Source of the DNA: Triglochin maritima
Lineage: Eukaryota > Streptophyta > Magnoliopsida > Alismatales > Juncaginaceae
NCBI GenBank assembly: GCA_963682175.1
Contig: OY821791.1
Span: 26,968,326-27,032,325, forward strand
Reading direction: 5' to 3'
DNA: 64,000 nucleotides
The translations under genes were made by a program, and so were the position numbers. The first letter of the stretch is position 1; each line of letters begins with the position of its first letter. The notes beneath the pieces were generated by a model. It made no database searches. It saw only the letters and a list, made by a program, of their open reading frames with translations, and was not told the DNA's origin. Below, piece by piece: positions 1 through 11,428 of this stretch.

Positions 1-1017
1 GCACCTTTGCGGGCAGAACATATCCACAAGCCATTTTACATCCACGCTCAATAAACAACCCTCCTCGAGGCTCTTCACGTACCATGAAGTCGACTTCCAC
101 AACCCGGAAGCTCCGAGTACAGATTTTTGCAAAGCACCGACTTTGCAACCACCCAAGAGTAAGCTCTTGAATCAAATAAATTTGAGAGTGAAGGATTGAG
201 TCAAGAGCTCGATGTGTGTTGGTGAGAGGATGAAGAGGGAGATGAATGTGAATGTGAAATTTAGAGCACAAAGAGAATTTTTGTCACAGGAGCCGTAGTA
301 GAATGAATAGAATTCTCCTATAAATAGGTTGGATTCGAACGAGGAAATGATTTAAATCAAATCAAAAGGCAAGAAATTCAAAAAGAGGGTCGTACTGGAC
401 GTCCGGCTTGCGCGACCGGATCCGCTTAACTAGCCATTGTATACAAGTTGAATATGGCAAGCACCCGGTCCAAGGGGACGAACATCCGCTCAAGTTTGTT
501 GTCCGAGAGTTTGAATTGCGTGTTTGGGCGTTCGTCCGTTCTAAGGGGGTGGACGACCAGTGTCGGGTGAAATTTGATTTTTGAATGATCGCCCTTTGCA
601 TCAAATTCCTATACTAACCTAATCTAACCCATACACATTTTTATTGTTAAAGAAGAGTAATTTAAGGTCCTTCGTAGTGGTAGCAAATCTTCACACTTAT
701 TGCTTTCAATACCTAATGTAGAAAACTTCCATAGCTAGTAGTATTTAAAATTGATGTGATTTTTGCTGAGAAGTCCTGAAACAGTTGTATAATGAATTAG
801 ACCAAAATATATTCGTTGTTATCTAATCAAATTAAGGAAGTGAGATTTATACTTAGTACAAGAAAAAAATATGCAGGGAGTTCGAGAATGTGTGCATGTA
901 TGGCCGCATCTGTATATACCGCATATTGAGAATGCAGTATGGTAGATGTGAGTCCGCATAATATCTCATAAGCGGTTGCATACGAGGGCGCATGTGCACC
1001 ACATTTTAGATGGATCA
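1..1017 (-). other. Unassigned flank, possibly an old LTR fragment
   Basis: I recognise no gene here. On the minus strand there is a TATA-like stretch (about 313-326, in the context of CTATTTATAGG), and GC-rich sequence lies upstream of it on that strand (about 390-570). The other LTRs in this window have the same layout, so a broken LTR is possible, but no paired terminus or duplication is visible. Positions 600-1017 are AT-rich with no clear content. This is the left flank into which the MULE inserted. Confidence 0.3.
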
Positions 1018-1026
1018 TATTTTAAC

Positions 1027-1105
1027 TAAACTGCTAAACATCGCCCATTTTTAGTTAAATCGCCTGTCTCAATTACCATCTTGTTCTTCTCTCATTTCTA
1101 CTTAT
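1027..1105 (+). repeat. MULE left terminal inverted repeat
   Basis: It contains GCTAAACATCGCCCATTTTT and then GTCTCAATTACCAT. The reverse complement of 39120-39196 matches it with a few substitutions and one small length change. The first bases differ from the right end, where GGGAATTACT is the outermost sequence. Confidence 0.85.
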
Positions 1106-1345
1106 ATATCTCTTCATTTCACTCTCCAACCATGACTGTCACTTCATCTTCCTAAAACTCATCAAAAACAGTGTCTCGGGAGCCAGGAAAGGAGTCAGTA
1201 TGCACTCAAATATGGTAAAAATTTCCATTTATTTTAAGTTAACAAAATAAAAATAAAAATGGAGGGGGTGTCTCCAGGAGCCTCCCCCAAAGGATAGGGC
1301 GTTTGTGGGAGCCCCCTAGGGGTGGGCTCCGGCAGACGCCTTTTT

Positions 1346-1660
1346 TTAATGAATTAAAATTTAATTGTTAGTTAAATTGATTAATTAGTTAACTAAATTG
1401 TTTAATTGTTATAATTGTTAGTTAAATTGATAAATTAGTTAATTTAATTGTTATAATTAGTTAAATTGAATAATTAGTTATAGTTGTTAGTTAAATTGAT
1501 TAATTGTTATAATTAGTTACATTAATTAATTAATAAGTTAAATTGATTAATTGTTATAATTAGTTATAATCGTTAGTTAAATTGATTATAATTAGTTAAA
1601 TTGATTAATTGTTATAATTAGTTTCATTAATTGATCAATTTGTAAATTTAGTTATTTAAA
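1346..1660 (+). repeat. AT-rich degenerate tandem repeat inside the MULE
   Basis: About 300 bp are built from permutations of TTAGTTAAATTGATTAATTG with variable spacing. There is no coding content. The tract lies between the MULE terminus and the PMD gene, directly after a GC-rich block (1258-1342). Confidence 0.75.
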
Positions 1661-1815
1661 TCCATTAACGAAATTTTATTTCTAAACTTGAATTGATAGT
1701 CATCGGGTTACCATGGAGGAAAAGGGAAATTAGTTCCCTTACGCGTTGTATATAGGTTAGATGATGATTCAACTCCTCGCCATCCACGTAGACGTGGTAT
1801 ATCTTTTTCGGTTAG

Positions 1816-2753
1816 GAGAGAGAGAGTTTACGTCTTCGTCAGACATGTGAGGATTCCTTCGATGATGAGGATGTTTCAGATCAGGTGGAGAGTGACGATG
1901 ACGAGAGTGATGATGGTGGCCGGTTGGGGTTGGAGGAGGAGAGGCCGAGGGAGTATGGTAGAGGATGGGGGCGACATGGTAATTCTTCTACTGCTAAGTG
2001 GGTGATTCGAAAGGATAGAGGTGGTAGGTTAATGACTGGTGATTCGAGTTCGTGCACTGTAGATGCCCGAACTCAGAAGAAGAGGAGGGTTGTGGACGAT
2101 TCTTGGACCGTGACTGCTGCGATGCCCGGTGGTCCTTTAGGTGGGAGTGTTATTCCTAGTTACGGGGGTGACATCGCTAGGCACATTTGGGACGGCAAGG
2201 ATCGGAAGGTTTTGAAGTGTCATAATTGGCACAGAGACTGTTCTACATTGCAATGTTGACACTCAGTTTTGAGTGATGACTGCATCAGGACCCTTACTGA
2301 TAGTGGATTGGGTCACTTGCCTTCCAGTATGTTCCCCGGCCTTGACATGTCGTTGATATCTGCGTTTGTGGAGCAGAGGCAGTCTGACACCAACACTTTC
2401 CACCTGCCTTTCGAAGAGATGATGATCATGTTGCATGACGTGTTCCATATCCTACGCATCCCCGTTGAGGGTCGTTTGGTCAGTGCTTAGGCATCGACGG
2501 TTGAGCTGAAGTGTTACATAGCAGAGTTGCTCGGGGTGACCGTCGATAGTCTTGGGAAGGATAGTCCCTTTTGGAGTGGCGGTGGTGTTAACATCGATGT
2601 TGTCGACAAGGACGACCTCCGCGGACCGAGGATACACAGTTGACTGGATACATATTCTTACTGCTTGGATGCGTCTTGTCTGTTGACAAGAGTGGTTGCA
2701 GGATCAGACCACGAGCCATATTGGAGGTTAGAGACCCGGAGACGATTGGTCAG
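1816..2753 (+). pseudogene. Plant mobile domain (PMD) protein, 5' part, degenerate
   Basis: The reading frame opens in an acidic stretch (SFDDEDVSDQ and following residues). It then shows PMD features: GGPLGGSVIPSYGGDIARHI and KVLKCHN, then after a frame change GLGHLPS, the T-N-T-F-H-LPFEEM block and FHILRIPVEGR. Near 2660-2753, in yet another frame, come LLGCVLSVDKSG and RPRAILEVRDPETIGQ. PMD (aminotransferase-like) proteins are known both as host genes and as MULE passengers; the biochemical role of the MULE-borne form is not established. Two frame changes and a stop near 2257 make it a pseudogene. Element B interrupts it right after 2753. The C-terminal exons resume at 17509, and the middle of the domain is missing. 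Confidence 0.75.
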
Positions 2754-3972
2754 TGATGAGAATTATAATTTATACTGCAAGTGCACGACGTCAATGAAGA
2801 CGTGGCAAATACGGGTCGAAAACAAGGAGGGAGAGATTTGTTATTAGTGTGATTTCGATTGGGGGAAAGGAGGAGAGAAGAATAAATTTGGGTTTTTGAG
2901 ATTTTTGATTTAATTATCTAAAGCAAGAAACATGAACAAATAAAACTAAAACAAAAATAAAGAAGTGAATTCCGTTGGGTGGAGGTTTAGATTTAAGGTT
3001 TAGATTAGAGAATTCAGAAACTTATAATAAATCATGTTAGTTATGAAGCATTACATGATAAATGATTTAACATAAACTCAAGTAATCAAAATATACTAAT
3101 CACGAAATTAAAATAATAACATTTATTCATCTTCTCTTCACCCTAAATCCGTCACCTCCACCCTTTGGAAAGAGTTAGAAACTCATAGAGGGAGGAAGAA
3201 GGGTTCCTAGAGGCATTACAAAAGAAAAGTAAAAACAAGAAATAAAAGACAGAATTTTATTACTAAAGTAAAGACTACAAATAAAAACAACAACTAAAAA
3301 CTAGGTCTAAGGTCAAGGACCCTTCTAACATCGTTCTCGGGGCTATTTATAGTTGTTACAAGAGACCTAAGTATAGAATTGGAGAGTACACGTGTCCAGA
3401 CACGACTGGACAAAATTGGAGCACACGGATCGCTAAGGGGGCGGCGAAATCGCCGCAGATGGAAGGTATGGTGCGGCGGAAACGCCGCATATAATGTTCT
3501 GATTTTGTCCGGACTTTGGTTGAATGTTTATGGTATGATTTGATCATCCTTTGCGCGTCTGGATTGATTCTTTCCATTCTTTTGAGCTTCGGATTAATTC
3601 CTTTATATGTTTGGAGATCTACATTGATTTTTCTTTAGATTTTCTCCATAATAACTCGTGAATTGCAATTAGGTCCTTGGCTTCTTGCAATTATGTCCCC
3701 GGCTACTTTTGTGCTTAAGTCTTTGTTCTTTTTGTAATTAGATCTTGAATGCTTTTATGCTTGGATACATTTCCATTCGTAACCCGATAATCTTGAGCTT
3801 GGTCTTTATGATAGAAATGAGTCTTTTGCACGCGTTTATGTTCGGGATGTGGGTAATTTGCATTCAGGTCCATGTATTCTGTAAATAAGACTAAACACAT
3901 ACCTTAGTAGCATTGATTGATATAAAAGTAATCTAAATGAAAGACATATGATGCAATGTATGCAATGCATCA
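2754..3972 (-). repeat. Element B LTR (3' LTR on the minus strand), complete
   Basis: The 1219-bp LTR starts TGATGCATTG and ends CTCATCA on the minus strand (TG...CA). A minus-strand TATAAATA lies at 3344-3351. Upstream of it in transcription are two GC-rich palindromes: GCGGCGAAATCGCCGC at 3441-3456 and TGCGGCG/CGCCGCA arms around GAAA at 3472-3489. The outer flank is GTCAG, presumably one copy of a 5-bp duplication whose partner was deleted. Confidence 0.85.
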
Positions 3973-5077
3973 AATATCCCCACACCTAGATTTTGCTAGT
4001 CCCTAGCAAAACAGAAAATACGAAAAATAAAAACAGGGAAATCCTAACTCACTTTCGTAGGAATCACGGTTGCACTTAGCATGTGCAACAAGCCTTTAAA
4101 CCTCTTTGTTGCCAAGGAGGAGGAGTGTTGTCTCCTGAGGGTTTTCAGCGGATATACCCACAAAATCCTAAATCAACATTTCATTAATAGTTCTCAATAT
4201 CCCTACCTCAACCTTATACATCTCACTAAGAATTCTTGTATGCTCATTATATAAATCTCACTCATTAAAAATATGACTTGGTCTTTGTTCCTCCAAGATT
4301 CACACCACTAACCCTTCTACACATGTTATTACTTAAATTTTTTTGCACGCCTCCTCTGGTGGTGAAGTATCATTTGGATCAACCATGGCATGGATCATTC
4401 TTTTAGCTTTGGGCCTTGAGTATTTTTTTCTTTTCTTCCGCGATTCAACACATTTGCTTTTTTTACACTTTTACCCTTTTTGCATTCGTGTAGCGAGTTT
4501 GGTCGATAATCCCGAGCTGGTAGACTCAAGTTACCGGGTTTCAAGATACCCCTACGGACCAGTGACTCAAAGGCTTGGGTTTTTGTAATCATTTTGCAGA
4601 ATGTGCTTTCCTCACTTTATTCCTTTATTTTTAATTTCATTTTCCTCAAGGCTTAATTGCTATTAGAAGTCCACACTTCCTGGTATATTTTCCTCAACCT
4701 CTGCTTTTTATCAACCACTTCAAAGATTTGATTCATCCAATTTAAGTGCATACATGTCTTAAAAGGTAATGAATTATTTCTTTGGAACTTCGATTTATGT
4801 CATAATTTCTACAAGCAGAACTATATAATAAGGAACAAAAACTCAATGTAATTTGTACTCGGGTTTTGGTGGTTCAATCTTAAGCTATGTCATGGAACAT
4901 TGATTTTTTTTTAATAATAAAAGACAGAAAAATAACACAAATAGATAGATATATACATAAACACCCCCCACACCTAAATCATGCATTATCCTCAATGTAT
5001 GCAAATATAAAGCAAATGCACTTATTACCTTGGTGAACTGCGGTGGAAGGATGGAATTTGCTCAAAGTCAACCATAG
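3973..5077 (-). other. Element B 3' non-coding region and polypurine tract
   Basis: Read on the minus strand, this lies between the protease frame and the LTR. It holds a conserved structured block (4040-4170, listed separately) and, directly before the LTR, the purine-rich TAGGTGTGGGGATATT. I see no polymerase domain. The short open frames here have no family resemblance. Confidence 0.6.
4040..4170 (-). other. Conserved 130-nt structured block, copy 1 (element B)
   Basis: On the minus strand this reads GGATTTTGTGGGTATATCC ... GAGTTAGGATTT. It includes CCTCCTTG-GCAA-CAAAGAGG, a hairpin with a GNRA-type loop and one mismatch, and a second inverted repeat, TTGCAC ... GTGCAA. It is nearly identical to the copies at 11227-11356, 21792-21919 and 34331-34460, although the neighbouring LTR belongs to a different family. 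Confidence 0.7.
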
Positions 5078-5601
5078 TCAGAACTGGATTGAATGACACC
5101 ATATTGGTGCATGTATCCCCATGTTGCAATGAGAGTCCTGAGTCACAGGTTCCACACCCCTCACATAAATTGGTTCTCTTATTTGCTCGACTGACGGTGG
5201 GTGTGTAGATGAAATCCTCCCCTTTTTCTTACTTCCTTTATGATTTTGTGATGATTCAGAAATCTTATAGATACGCGATTTCATCACAACATCACTTTGA
5301 TTGCATATTATTTCTGGCTCACTATCAATATGAAAGATATTAAATTCAGCTTTTAAGTTCCTAAAAGATAATTGCATGAGCCCATTTCGACAGTTTATCA
5401 ATGCTTCAGAAGTGGCTAAAAAGGGTCTTCCTAGAATTACAGGGATTTGTCGATTAGGATTTACAACAGACGCAGTATCTAGTACGACAAAATCCACTGG
5501 GTAAATGAAGTCACCAACCTTGATCAAAACATCCTCTACTATACCTCTTGGTTTCTTAATATAGCAATCAGCGAATTGAAGGGTTGTCTTAGAGGGTTTT
5601 A
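5078..5601 (-). pseudogene. Element B Gag-protease, C-terminal part
   Basis: This is the downstream half of the frame that starts at 14952. It carries the second half of the retropepsin-like domain (VEDVLIKVGDFIYPVDF, then PVILGRPFLATSEALINC) and a C-terminal tail ending at the stop near 5078. The frame continues exactly across element A1: with A1 and one copy of GTGGA set aside, the two segments total 2496 nt (832 codons including the stop) with no internal stop. It therefore counts as broken only by the insertion. No polymerase coding follows the tail. Assignment to the Athila-like protease family is confident; whether the protease is active is unknown. Confidence 0.8.
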
Positions 5602-5606
5602 GTGGA

Positions 5607-7158
5607 TGATTGACATCATTTCATGCTTATATTTGTACCTTATATCCATTATGTTACACCTAAGCAATGCTACGTGACGAATTTTATGTTTAGTTTTCAG
5701 GAATAAAGAGGTTTGAAGAGAAGAGCCATGAAAGGACCCAAAAGCAGGAAAAAGGACTTAATTGTGAGACCTGAGGACCAAGATGCAATGGAGAAGGACC
5801 TGATCGTAAGACCGAAGGACCAAAGAGCAAAACAGGAAACTCCACACCATCATGAGGAGTATTTTGGCAATTCGATTCGGGTCGGAGCTCCAATAAACAA
5901 AGTAGATGCATCAAAGATCAACAAAGACCACCAGGAAAGCCCACAACCAAAACCAACTTGATCTGGATCATATAGATCGCCAATTGGCGGTGTTGGACCG
6001 CTAATTGGCGGTCCATATGTCTCCAGATCCGCTAAGATTTGTGCTGGGCTTGTATTAGTGTATTCTTAGTCTATTTTTGGTATTGGTTTAGTCCCACATC
6101 GGGGGATTGTCCGGGATTAGCTTTTTCCATGCTTATAAATAGAACTCTTCACCTTCCATTGTAATTACCCATTGCTTGGTGGCATTCTCTCTACTAAGGA
6201 GTGAGCCTTGAAGCAAAAACTCAAGGTGGAGAAGAATGCTACCTTCAATGTGAGTCATTTGTTAATAAAATAATTCTTCTAGTTTCTTTTAATCTTGTAT
6301 TTAAATTTGTGCATGTTTGTTTAGTCTTTCCTTTCCTTTTATGTGTCTTTAATGCTTCTTGCCTTCTTAGTTAACTTTCATTTCAGTATTATGCTTTCTT
6401 TTGCTAATATAGTAGTGTAATGAGTAGTGAGTAGTTCCATCCCCATTTGGGGGGTGGAGAAATATGTGATATAATCATGTAGTGTATCAAGTGTGTTATC
6501 TTTATCCCTTGAGCTTTATATGATTTCCATAACCATCTAATGAGTTTTCACTCTTATCTTTGATATGCTAATGCTCTTGAATGAAGCTTAGCTTATGCTT
6601 TGATTAGTGGACCTATTTTATGGGGAATGATAAGGTTAGGATATGGATGAAGTTAATTTTGGAAACACAATTTCTAGTGTATGTGCTCTTGTTGCCTTTA
6701 CCTTAGCTAATGTCTTGTATGTTTTAATGATGTAGTGAAATCTTAATTCATGTGGAGGCATAGTAGGGTATAGTCTTTATCCTTGAGTTCATGTAGCTTC
6801 ATTCCAATTATTGTCTTGTATGTTTTAATGATGTAGTGAAATCTTAATTCATGTGGAGGCAAAGTTGGATGTAGTTTTATGATTTCATGCACTACATGTT
6901 GTGAGGAGCTTAATGAACATACACACACTTCTTTATGTTCACATTATTTCTCTACCCCCTATGGGGCTTAGTTTTATTGCTTATCTTCATTTCCTTTTTG
7001 CATCTTAGTGTAGTTTAGTGTAACCAACCTTTCTTCCCTTTCTTTACCTCTCGCCTTCGCACAAACCAAGTGTCGACACACCTCCCAGTGGATAACCCGT
7101 ATTTGTCACCGCTTCAACGCGGCCGTGCACTTGCGTTTAAATATAAAATGATCAATTA
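5607..7158 (+). repeat. Element A1 5' LTR
   Basis: It starts TGATTGACATC and ends ATCAATTA; the 3' copy ends ATCAATCA, so the terminal C became T. TATAAATA is at 6134-6141. About 110-150 bp upstream are two CAATTGGCGG-type palindromes (about 5976-6016). A roughly 50-bp segment containing TTGTATGTTTTAATGATG occurs twice within the LTR, about 100 bp apart (near 6713 and 6813). Confidence 0.9.
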
Positions 7159-7164
7159 AGTTTT

Positions 7165-7182
7165 TGGCGCCGTTGCCGGGGA
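7165..7182 (+). promoter_or_regulatory. Primer binding site (tRNA-Asp) of A1
   Basis: TGGCGCCGTTGCCGGGGA is complementary to the 3' end of plant tRNA-Asp, the usual primer of Athila-type elements. It lies six bases after the 5' LTR, which orients the element on +. Confidence 0.9.
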
Positions 7183-8293
7183 GGTGCTCTGTCCAGACGT
7201 TGGTTTGGGCGATTCGAGGGGTTTTTAATTTTTTGTTTCCAGTGTTGTTTAGTTTCAGGGAACCTAAGGATCAAGGGGAGGCTACTGGAGAAGTTTGAGG
7301 ACCAGAAGTTACAAAAAGACCGCCAATCAGCGGTCTGGGACCGCCAATTGGCGGCCTGGTGAGCCTCAATTGTTCTCAAATTTGTTCCAGTTGTTATATT
7401 GTTCATGTTAGTTATCTGGGAACACAATTTTGCATGCTGTGACTTCTACTTTGCTCCCAGATTTAATTTCAATCCCCTTTAATCAACTTGGACCATAAAA
7501 CTCAAAGCAAAAGACTAGACTTCTTGCCATCTAGGTCATGCATCATTTGTAGACCTTGCATGCATTTGTCTTTTCTTTTCTTTACATTTTGTTGTTGATT
7601 GCTGGCGTGAGGTACGTGCACCCCGATCTCTCATTCATGCATGTTTCGATCATGCATTAGTTAGTAAGGTGCATCGGGACAAGAGTGAGTTGAGCGTTTT
7701 GATTGGAGCGATTGATTGCTAGATTTAAGCTCAAAACGCAACTAAGGAGGGGCTGTCCCATAAAAGATAAGGTGTGGGATTTCATCACCCTTTCCTTGGC
7801 CCCAAAAATCACTCATAATCAAAGCCTTAATTCTAAAAGCAAGTAGACATTGGCCCTAAGGATTTTGGACGCACTAGGAGAGTGATCTAGTTGAGACCGT
7901 CATGGCCTGATCGGCGTTGCCTACCTTGTCGATAGTAGGAGGTATTGGATCTCCGGATCTGGTATCACTTGTTGGGCATTGTGGTCCTCGTTGTAGGGAG
8001 GTGAGACGTGTCGAGGCTAGTGACCTCGAAGTTAGGCGTCGTCTAGCCTAAGGACCCATTGCCTTACATTGTTTGAGCCGTGCTTGCTAGTTAGGCTTCT
8101 ACCTGATCCCATTACCCACGCTAGCTCTAGGATTCTTCCCTTCTCCTCTGAGTCATCTTCTTCTCACCTTCTTCTACGTTATAGTCTCCTCCCCTTTACA
8201 CTCTCTGGTAGCGTTTTAGGGTTGAGTCAAGCACTTTTTGCGAGCTTGGCCTCGTGGTGGTGAGAGTGATCGACTCGAGAGTTCTTTGTTGAG
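7183..8293 (+). other. A1 leader with a palindrome pair
   Basis: This is the untranslated leader between the primer site and the open frame. At 7318-7335 and about 7338-7356 are two palindromes, GACCGCCAATCAGCGGTC and GGACCGCCAATTGGCGGCC. They are of the same type as the pair upstream of the LTR TATA box. The rest (7440-8290) matches the leaders of A2 (from 18541) and A3 (to 26700). Confidence 0.6.
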
Positions 8294-8325
8294 ATGGATG
8301 GTTACATGGGCGACCATCCATATCA

Positions 8326-9783
8326 TTGTTGGGACCAGGACGATTCTCCCTGGTACTCCGGACCCATGCAACCTGGGGGGCTCAGACTAACACCCCGTAT
8401 GGTTGGGACGATCGCAATTTTGTGACTGAGCAGTCTTCATATTGGGGTAACATGAGAGAGGCACCGACTGCTAGACCACAATCTAGTTATGCCGGATCAT
8501 ATGCTGGTCAACAAACTGAGACATTACAACAAACTTTGGCCTCTTTCATGCGTATGGCAGACGACATGAGTGCACCGGTGGCTCCAGTGGCCGTACTGTG
8601 TGACTGTTGTGGGTTGAATGGTCATGTTATCGGGGAATGTCCTTATGTTCCCCCTGAGCCTGAGTATGAGCACACATTTTCCCAAAATGCTCATTATGAC
8701 CATTATGCATCCGCGTACAACCCGAGAGTGATGGATTCGTGGGGAGACAATTCTTATCCAAATTCTTATACCTCATTTTCACCCCCGTATCCTCCTCCTG
8801 AATACCCAGAATTCTACCAACACCCCACTCCAAATCATTGGACTCATTCTCAGCCAATCAACACCCAACCTCAAAATTTCCCAAGCTCTGACTTGGACCT
8901 CATCGTTGACCGCATACCTGATTCCTTGAAACAAACTTTCCTTACGTTCATAGAAACCACTCAACAGTCCATACAAAATATGGCACTGCAAGTGAGTCAA
9001 ATGTCGCAGCAATTACGTGAACGTGAGGAGAGTGACATTTCATGTCAACATGAGGATTCTTCTTTTGATATCGAACCACCACCACATCCACAAATTCAAA
9101 GCACAACCTTTCAAAGTCAAACTCCTAGTCAGTCTGAGGGACTTGGGGTTTCAATTCACGATCACTTAGTGGAGGATTCGATTCAAATTAAGAATAACTT
9201 GGACCAACTTCATTATGAGTCGGCACAGGATTGTGCCTTACCTTTTTGTCTCGTGGCCCTTGAGCCACATGATCTTATTGTTGTACCTCCTAAGGACTCA
9301 CCTTTGGTGGAGCAAGAGCTCCCTAGTACCCTTAATCTCATCTGACCTGATGAGAGTTTGCCTCTCACTATTGTTCCTGATCATCTTGGAAATGATGGAA
9401 CATCAAACAACTACATTGCTCATGAGGGTATTAGGAGTTCCTTGGAGGATACCTTGGGTATGAGACCCACTGTTTGTTCGCCTGGTGTGTCGGGCATGCC
9501 TAACGAGGTTCTTGACCTCGTTTCGATGCACCAGCCTGTTGGTTGGAGAGTTTGGATTGACGATCATAACTTCAGCAGCGCAACGGGAGAAACTTTTCTT
9601 CCGTTGCCCCTCATTTCCCAAACTCTTGAGAGGTTCAAGCTCTTTCAGTTTGATCCTTTGAATGAGACGCCTTTGCGTCCAATTCACGAACCTCTCATTT
9701 CATCTGGTGCTCTTTGTGAAGGGGGCCCACACATGAGTATTCTGGCCCCGCGTGGTGTCATGTTCCCTTTCCAAGTGCATTGA
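8326..9783 (+). pseudogene. A1 reduced Gag-like frame (zinc knuckle only)
   Basis: The frame has a zinc knuckle of the form CX2CX4HX4C (residues about 92-105: C-DC-C-GLNG-H-VIGE-C). A long Pro/Gln/Tyr-rich region resembling the C-terminal Gag of the A2/A3 relatives follows, then a coiled segment with IQNMALQVSQMSQQLRERE. The Athila-type capsid core seen in elements B, A2 and A3 is absent, as is the protease DLGAS motif. A TGA at 9343-9345 interrupts the frame, but the same frame then stays open for 146 more codons to 9783, and its end (MFPFQVH) resembles the tail ends of A2 and A3. This fits a recent CGA-to-TGA change. An upstream ATG at 8294 leads into another frame, so a small frameshift near 8330-8390 is also likely. 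Confidence 0.6.
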
Positions 9784-11428
9784 CCCACTCTTGAGGTTCC
9801 CATTTGATGTCTTTTGACAAATGAAGATGGGAACTTATGTTTGTACATAGTTATATAAAAAAAAGAAAAAAGAAAAAAAAGAAAAAAAGAAACAAAAGAA
9901 GAAGAAAAAAAGTACAATAAAAGACTCCTTCAGTGAGCATCGGTTGTTGTGGGCCCCAACCCTTGAGTATTTGGGCCCCCATTCTTTCATGTATGTGTAT
10001 CCCTTCCTTAGCATCTCACAGGTTTTAGGGGAATTTGGGTTGTGTCCATCAACATAGCCATGAACTCCCCTGTGTACTTCATGTTGGTGAGATGTTTCCT
10101 TTTTCATGCATAAATCCATGTAGTTTCATGCTCACATTCATTGAGGACAATGCATGAAGTAGGTGTGGGGGGGGGGGGTGTTTTACGTGTGTACAGAGTC
10201 GAGTCTTTTCTTTTGATTTTGCTTTCTTTTGTTTGCATTGTTAGGGTCATGTTAGTGTGCTGCATTTAATATCGATATATCTGTTTACTATGATCCTTGG
10301 GTGACTTGTCTTCTTTTGCTTGCCTAGTGCTTCAAAATTTTCACATTTCTTTCAAAATCTTCATGTGTTTTCGAAAGAAAATGTTTTGTGGGTTTTGCGT
10401 GTGTTTAGCATGTGCAAAACCGTTGAGAGGCAAAGTAAAAAGAAAGCTCCCAAAATTGTCTTGAACTTGATGCATTAGGATATCTAGTACGTGGCTTTAG
10501 GATTTATCGAGTCGTTAGGATGCACCCCAGTTTTCCTTTGGGGGTGAGTAAAGGTTTCAGTGCTCAAACATTCAAAGAAGTCCACCCTGAACCTAGTGAG
10601 TCAATAATTCATGTTTGTTAATTTAGGAAGTTTGTTGTAGTCAAGGACCCTCTTAATCTTGTTGTGAGACATTAGTGTAGGGGTTTTGGTTCATGTGTAG
10701 ATAAGAAATAAGTGAGTAGATGTTCTCTCTTCTCGCACGGCTCCTATCACTCGGGAAAGTAGGTCTGAGGGGACTTTGTGCCTGGTGCTTTCGAGTCATC
10801 TGACTTGGGATGCGCCGACCGAACTCCCTTTACACGGGTGGTAGGGATTTCCCTATGTGGAGATTTGGGGAAAGGTGTACGTGATAGTGTAAGTCCTCAT
10901 GGGCAATGATGCACGAAACCTGACCCTGGGAGAATGAAGCCCCAACTAATAAAAAGAAAAAAAAAGAAAAAAAATGTGAAAAGAAACAAAAAGAAGAAAA
11001 AAATGCAAATAAGAACCTTAATGGACCTTACACTTTGTATCACATGAGGATCTTGAGGTTGTCCATGTCTTTTCACTTAATTCTTTATTTAACTTGCACG
11101 AATGGTTCATTAGGCTAGGTGTGGACTGATTACCTACATAGAGTCGGCCCGTAGAATTACCGCGTCCATTGATCGACAAAATTTGTCCAACGAGTCGAGG
11201 TCTAGATTGAATAATGCATCTTGTTCGGATTTTGTGGGTATATCCGCTGAAAACCCTCAGGAGACAACACTCCTCCTCCTTGGCAACAAGGAGGTTTAAC
11301 GGCTTGTTGCACGTGCTAAGTGCAACCGTGATTCCTACGAAAGTGAGTTAGGATTTCTTGTTTTTTCGTTTGCTTTTCTCTTTCTTTGTTTTGCTCGGGA
11401 CTAGCAAAAACTTAGGTGTGGGGGTATT
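9784..11428 (+). other. A1 3' non-coding region
   Basis: A long untranslated segment with A-rich runs near 9860-9920 and 10950-11000 and a G run at 10168-10178. It includes a stretch shared with A2 and A3 (for example the region around 10790-10860). The conserved structured block is at 11227-11356, and the polypurine tract TAGGTGTGGGGGTATT lies immediately before the 3' LTR. Confidence 0.6.
11227..11356 (+). other. Conserved 130-nt structured block, copy 2 (A1)
   Basis: The reference copy. CCTCCTTG-GCAA-CAAGGAGG (11275-11294) is a perfect 8-bp stem with a GNRA tetraloop. TTGCAC ... GTGCAA follows as a second stem, and the block ends GAGTTAGGATTT. Only about 70 nt separate it from the polypurine tract and 3' LTR. 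Confidence 0.75.

Noticed and set aside
9684..10119. Phe- and Ser-rich minus-strand frames
   Set aside because: They are antisense to A-rich runs in the A1 3' arm.
10168..10178. G run and the similar run at 38955-38966 as G-quadruplex signals
   Set aside because: They are single homopolymer runs prone to sequencing and slippage error. No set of four spaced G tracts is convincing.
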